Below are positions 32,159-33,667 of a stretch of DNA of 33,667 nt, piece after piece; within the stretch, counting starts at the first letter, position 1; the number at the start of each line of letters is the position of its first letter. The stretch spans positions 1-33,667 of the forward strand of contig JACRGV010000043.1 of assembly GCA_016212215.1 (NCBI GenBank). The letters run 5' to 3'. The notes beneath the pieces were generated by a model. It ran no database searches and was not told where the DNA came from. It saw nothing but the letters and a program-made list of their open reading frames with translations. This DNA comes from Nitrospirota bacterium. Lineage in GTDB: Bacteria; Nitrospirota; 9FT-COMBO-42-15; HDB-SIOI813. Position numbers and translations under genes: made by a program.

Positions 32159-33373
32159 ATGAAAGTCCTTGTAATCAATTGCGGAAGTTCCACGTTAAAA
32201 TTTGAGTTATTCGATCTCACTGATGATAGCCTATTAGCAGGTGAAGAAGCCCGGCTTGCTCATGGCATTATAAGCAGGATAGGAGGCCGGTCTGATCTTT
32301 CATTTACAGGGAAAGAAGGTGAGAAGTATAAGCAAGACTGCAAGGTAAATGACCATGGTGAGGGGATACGCCTCGTCTTTAACCGGCTTGAGTCTGCAAT
32401 TATTCCCGGTATGAAAGGTTTAAATGCAGTTGGACACAGGATAGTTCATGGAGGTTCCATGTTCCATCAGCCTGTGATTATTGATGAGCACGTTATATCT
32501 GTTATTGATGAGATCAGCCGCCTTGCGCCGCTCCACAACAGACCTTCACTTACAGCTATTAATGCAGCAAGAAACATCCTTGGTGTTGATATGCCGATGG
32601 TCGCAGTATTTGACACGGCATTTCATCATAACATTCCTGATGCAGCTTCAGGATATGCAATCCCTCATGAACTTGCAGAACACCACAATATACGGCGTTA
32701 CGGTTTCCATGGGATAGCACACAGGGATATGGCTGAACAGTATTCAACAATAATATCAAAACCGTTAGCACAGCTCCGTTTGATAACTATTCAGCTCGGC
32801 AACGGATGTTCTGCTGCGGCTGTTAAAGGCGGTATATCAATAGATACTTCAATGGGATTTACCCCGCTTGAGGGGCTTGTAATGGGGACACGTTCAGGGG
32901 ATATTGACCCTTCTATTGTCAGGTTTCTTTCTGAACATGAGAATGTGGATGTTGCAACAGTAGATGAATGGCTGAATACTAAGTCAGGATTGTTTGGAGT
33001 TTCCGGCATATCAGGGGACATGAGAGAACTCCTCACAGCAGAGAAGGAAGGGAACAAGAGGGCCTCGCTTGCAATAGACATGTTCTGCTACCGCGTGAAA
33101 AAGTACATAGGTGCATATCTTTCTGTGCTGAACGGTGCTGATGCAATTATCTTCGGCGGCGGAATCGGTGAGAATTCCCCTGAGGTAAGGGAGCGTATAT
33201 GTTCAGGGATGGATAAGCTCGGTATTATTCTTGATAAAAATCTTAATAATCTTACAGTCGGGAGTAATGGGTGTGGACGCATAAGTGCCGGTGACTCCAA
33301 CATAGATGTATATGTTATTCCTGTGGATGAGGCAAGGTTAATTGCACGTGATACGATACGATGTTTGTTATGA
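32159..33373 (+). CDS. ackA: Acetate kinase
   Basis: Acetate kinase converts acetyl phosphate plus ADP to acetate plus ATP in the cytosol. The 404-residue length is typical. Motifs in order: NCGSSTLKF at the N-terminus, VGHRIVHGG (substrate Arg), VFDTAFHHNIP with the catalytic Asp, YGFHGIAHRD with the catalytic His, LGNGCSAAAV, GTRSGDIDPS with the second Arg, FGGGIGEN and DEARLIARDT at the C-terminus. The common GFHGTSH is GFHGIAH here, which keeps the catalytic His. GAAG stands near ATG 32159. No pta gene is in the window, so acetyl phosphate supply is not shown. The next feature, 21 bases after the stop, is a MITE-like element. Confidence 0.95.
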   Translation: MKVLVINCGSSTLKFELFDLTDDSLLAGEEARLAHGIISRIGGRSDLSFTGKEGEKYKQDCKVNDHGEGIRLVFNRLESAIIPGMKGLNAVGHRIVHGGSMFHQPVIIDEHVISVIDEISRLAPLHNRPSLTAINAARNILGVDMPMVAVFDTAFHHNIPDAASGYAIPHELAEHHNIRRYGFHGIAHRDMAEQYSTIISKPLAQLRLITIQLGNGCSAAAVKGGISIDTSMGFTPLEGLVMGTRSGDIDPSIVRFLSEHENVDVATVDEWLNTKSGLFGVSGISGDMRELLTAEKEGNKRASLAIDMFCYRVKKYIGAYLSVLNGADAIIFGGGIGENSPEVRERICSGMDKLGIILDKNLNNLTVGSNGCGRISAGDSNIDVYVIPVDEARLIARDTIRCLL

Positions 33374-33391
33374 AATTCCGGGGACACCACA

Positions 33392-33527
33392 CTTAGGGTC
33401 TGTCATAAAATAACCTATACATTTAGGCATCTCATCTTCCGGCCATCTTTGTGTGCTCCTCAATCGCAACCCCTCAGCGTAGATTCAACTACCCCTTCGG
33501 GTTTGCTCAATCGGTCGCACTCAAACC
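33392..33527. mobile_element. Truncated second copy of the MITE-like hairpin element
   Basis: From TTA-GGGTCTGTCAT (33393-33406) to CACTCAAACC (33527) the sequence follows 11338-11472 with only about five base differences in 133. It then departs into unrelated sequence (GTAAGCGGTTAATTAACC). The right third, including the terminal inverted repeat, is missing. The lost part adjoins the IS66 remnant at 33552, so an insertion or deletion here may have removed it. Confidence 0.75.
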
Positions 33528-33551
33528 GTAAGCGGTTAATTAACCCCACCC

Positions 33552-33667
33552 TCAGAGCTGCATGCTGAGGATGGAGTTGCGGTCAACGTATTGAGGTAAT
33601 AATGCCTTGTAGTCTGATTCAGTCTCAGCCAATGGCAGGCGTTCAAACATGTACCTGAGATAACGGT
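33552..33667 (-). mobile_element. 3' end of an IS66-family transposase gene (runs off the window)
   Basis: The minus-strand frame entering at 33665 and ending at the TGA 33554-33552 reads RYLRYMFERLPLAETESDY, then KALLPQYVD. This matches the conserved C-terminal tail of IS66 TnpC transposases (YLRYLFExLPxAxTxEDYxALLPW). Only 37 codons are in the window, so it cannot be judged intact. No terminal inverted repeat was recognised between the stop and 33528. Confidence 0.7.

Overview
The window is AT-rich DNA from a Gram-negative bacterium, shown by a TolC-type outer-membrane channel, a tripartite RND efflux system, a lipoprotein adaptor and a type IV pilus/type II secretion ATPase. The intergenic repeat families, secreted FN3 proteins, GEMM-type riboswitch and gene mix would fit an uncultured Nitrospirota or Desulfobacterota/Geobacter-like lineage. 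That placement is an impression, not a demonstration. No rRNA, tRNA or CRISPR array was seen.

Layout. 1-1470: debris plus toxin-antitoxin-like genes (a four-helix-bundle start fragment, a broken PIN gene, an apparently intact DUF433/DUF5615 pair). 1759-5937 (minus): comEC followed by a pilB/gspE ATPase, a DNA-uptake/pilus pair. 6086-7193: a 42-bp palindrome, a sigma70-like promoter, a GEMM-I riboswitch with A at the ligand-recognition position (the GEMM-Ib, 3',3'-cGAMP-type signature), an overlapping intrinsic terminator, and a secreted protein with a C-terminal anchor-like tail. 7197-9575 (minus): a large secreted FN3 protein. 9946-11331: a small zinc-ribbon membrane protein and a cupin (minus), divergent from a secreted Ig-like protein. 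11338-11524: a MITE-like hairpin element. 11535-13513 (minus): a small membrane protein and a GGDEF-EAL protein.

13769-21075 (plus): a Cus-type Cu(I)/Ag(I) efflux operon (promoter, tolC/cusC-like, cusB-like, cusA-like and a small His-rich membrane protein). It is littered with palindromic repeat cassettes. One 88-bp cassette occurs twice and supplies a start codon, and related repeat sequence is translated in frame inside the last gene. 21110-29406: a truncated ORF6N gene, then (minus) a type I restriction-modification operon hsdM-hsdS-hsdR plus a YgjP-like metallopeptidase; HsdM has an unusually long C-terminal extension. 29578-30116: remnants of two toxin-antitoxin modules. 30076-31893 (minus): an SLC13/RCK_C permease. 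32159-33373: ackA. The right edge holds a truncated second copy of the MITE-like element and the 3' end of an IS66-family transposase.

The most interesting locus is 6240-7193: a candidate cyclic-dinucleotide ON switch of the rarer A20 (GEMM-Ib) class controlling one surface/secreted protein. It sits a few kilobases from pilus/competence genes and from a GGDEF-EAL protein whose GGDEF domain looks specific for c-di-GMP.
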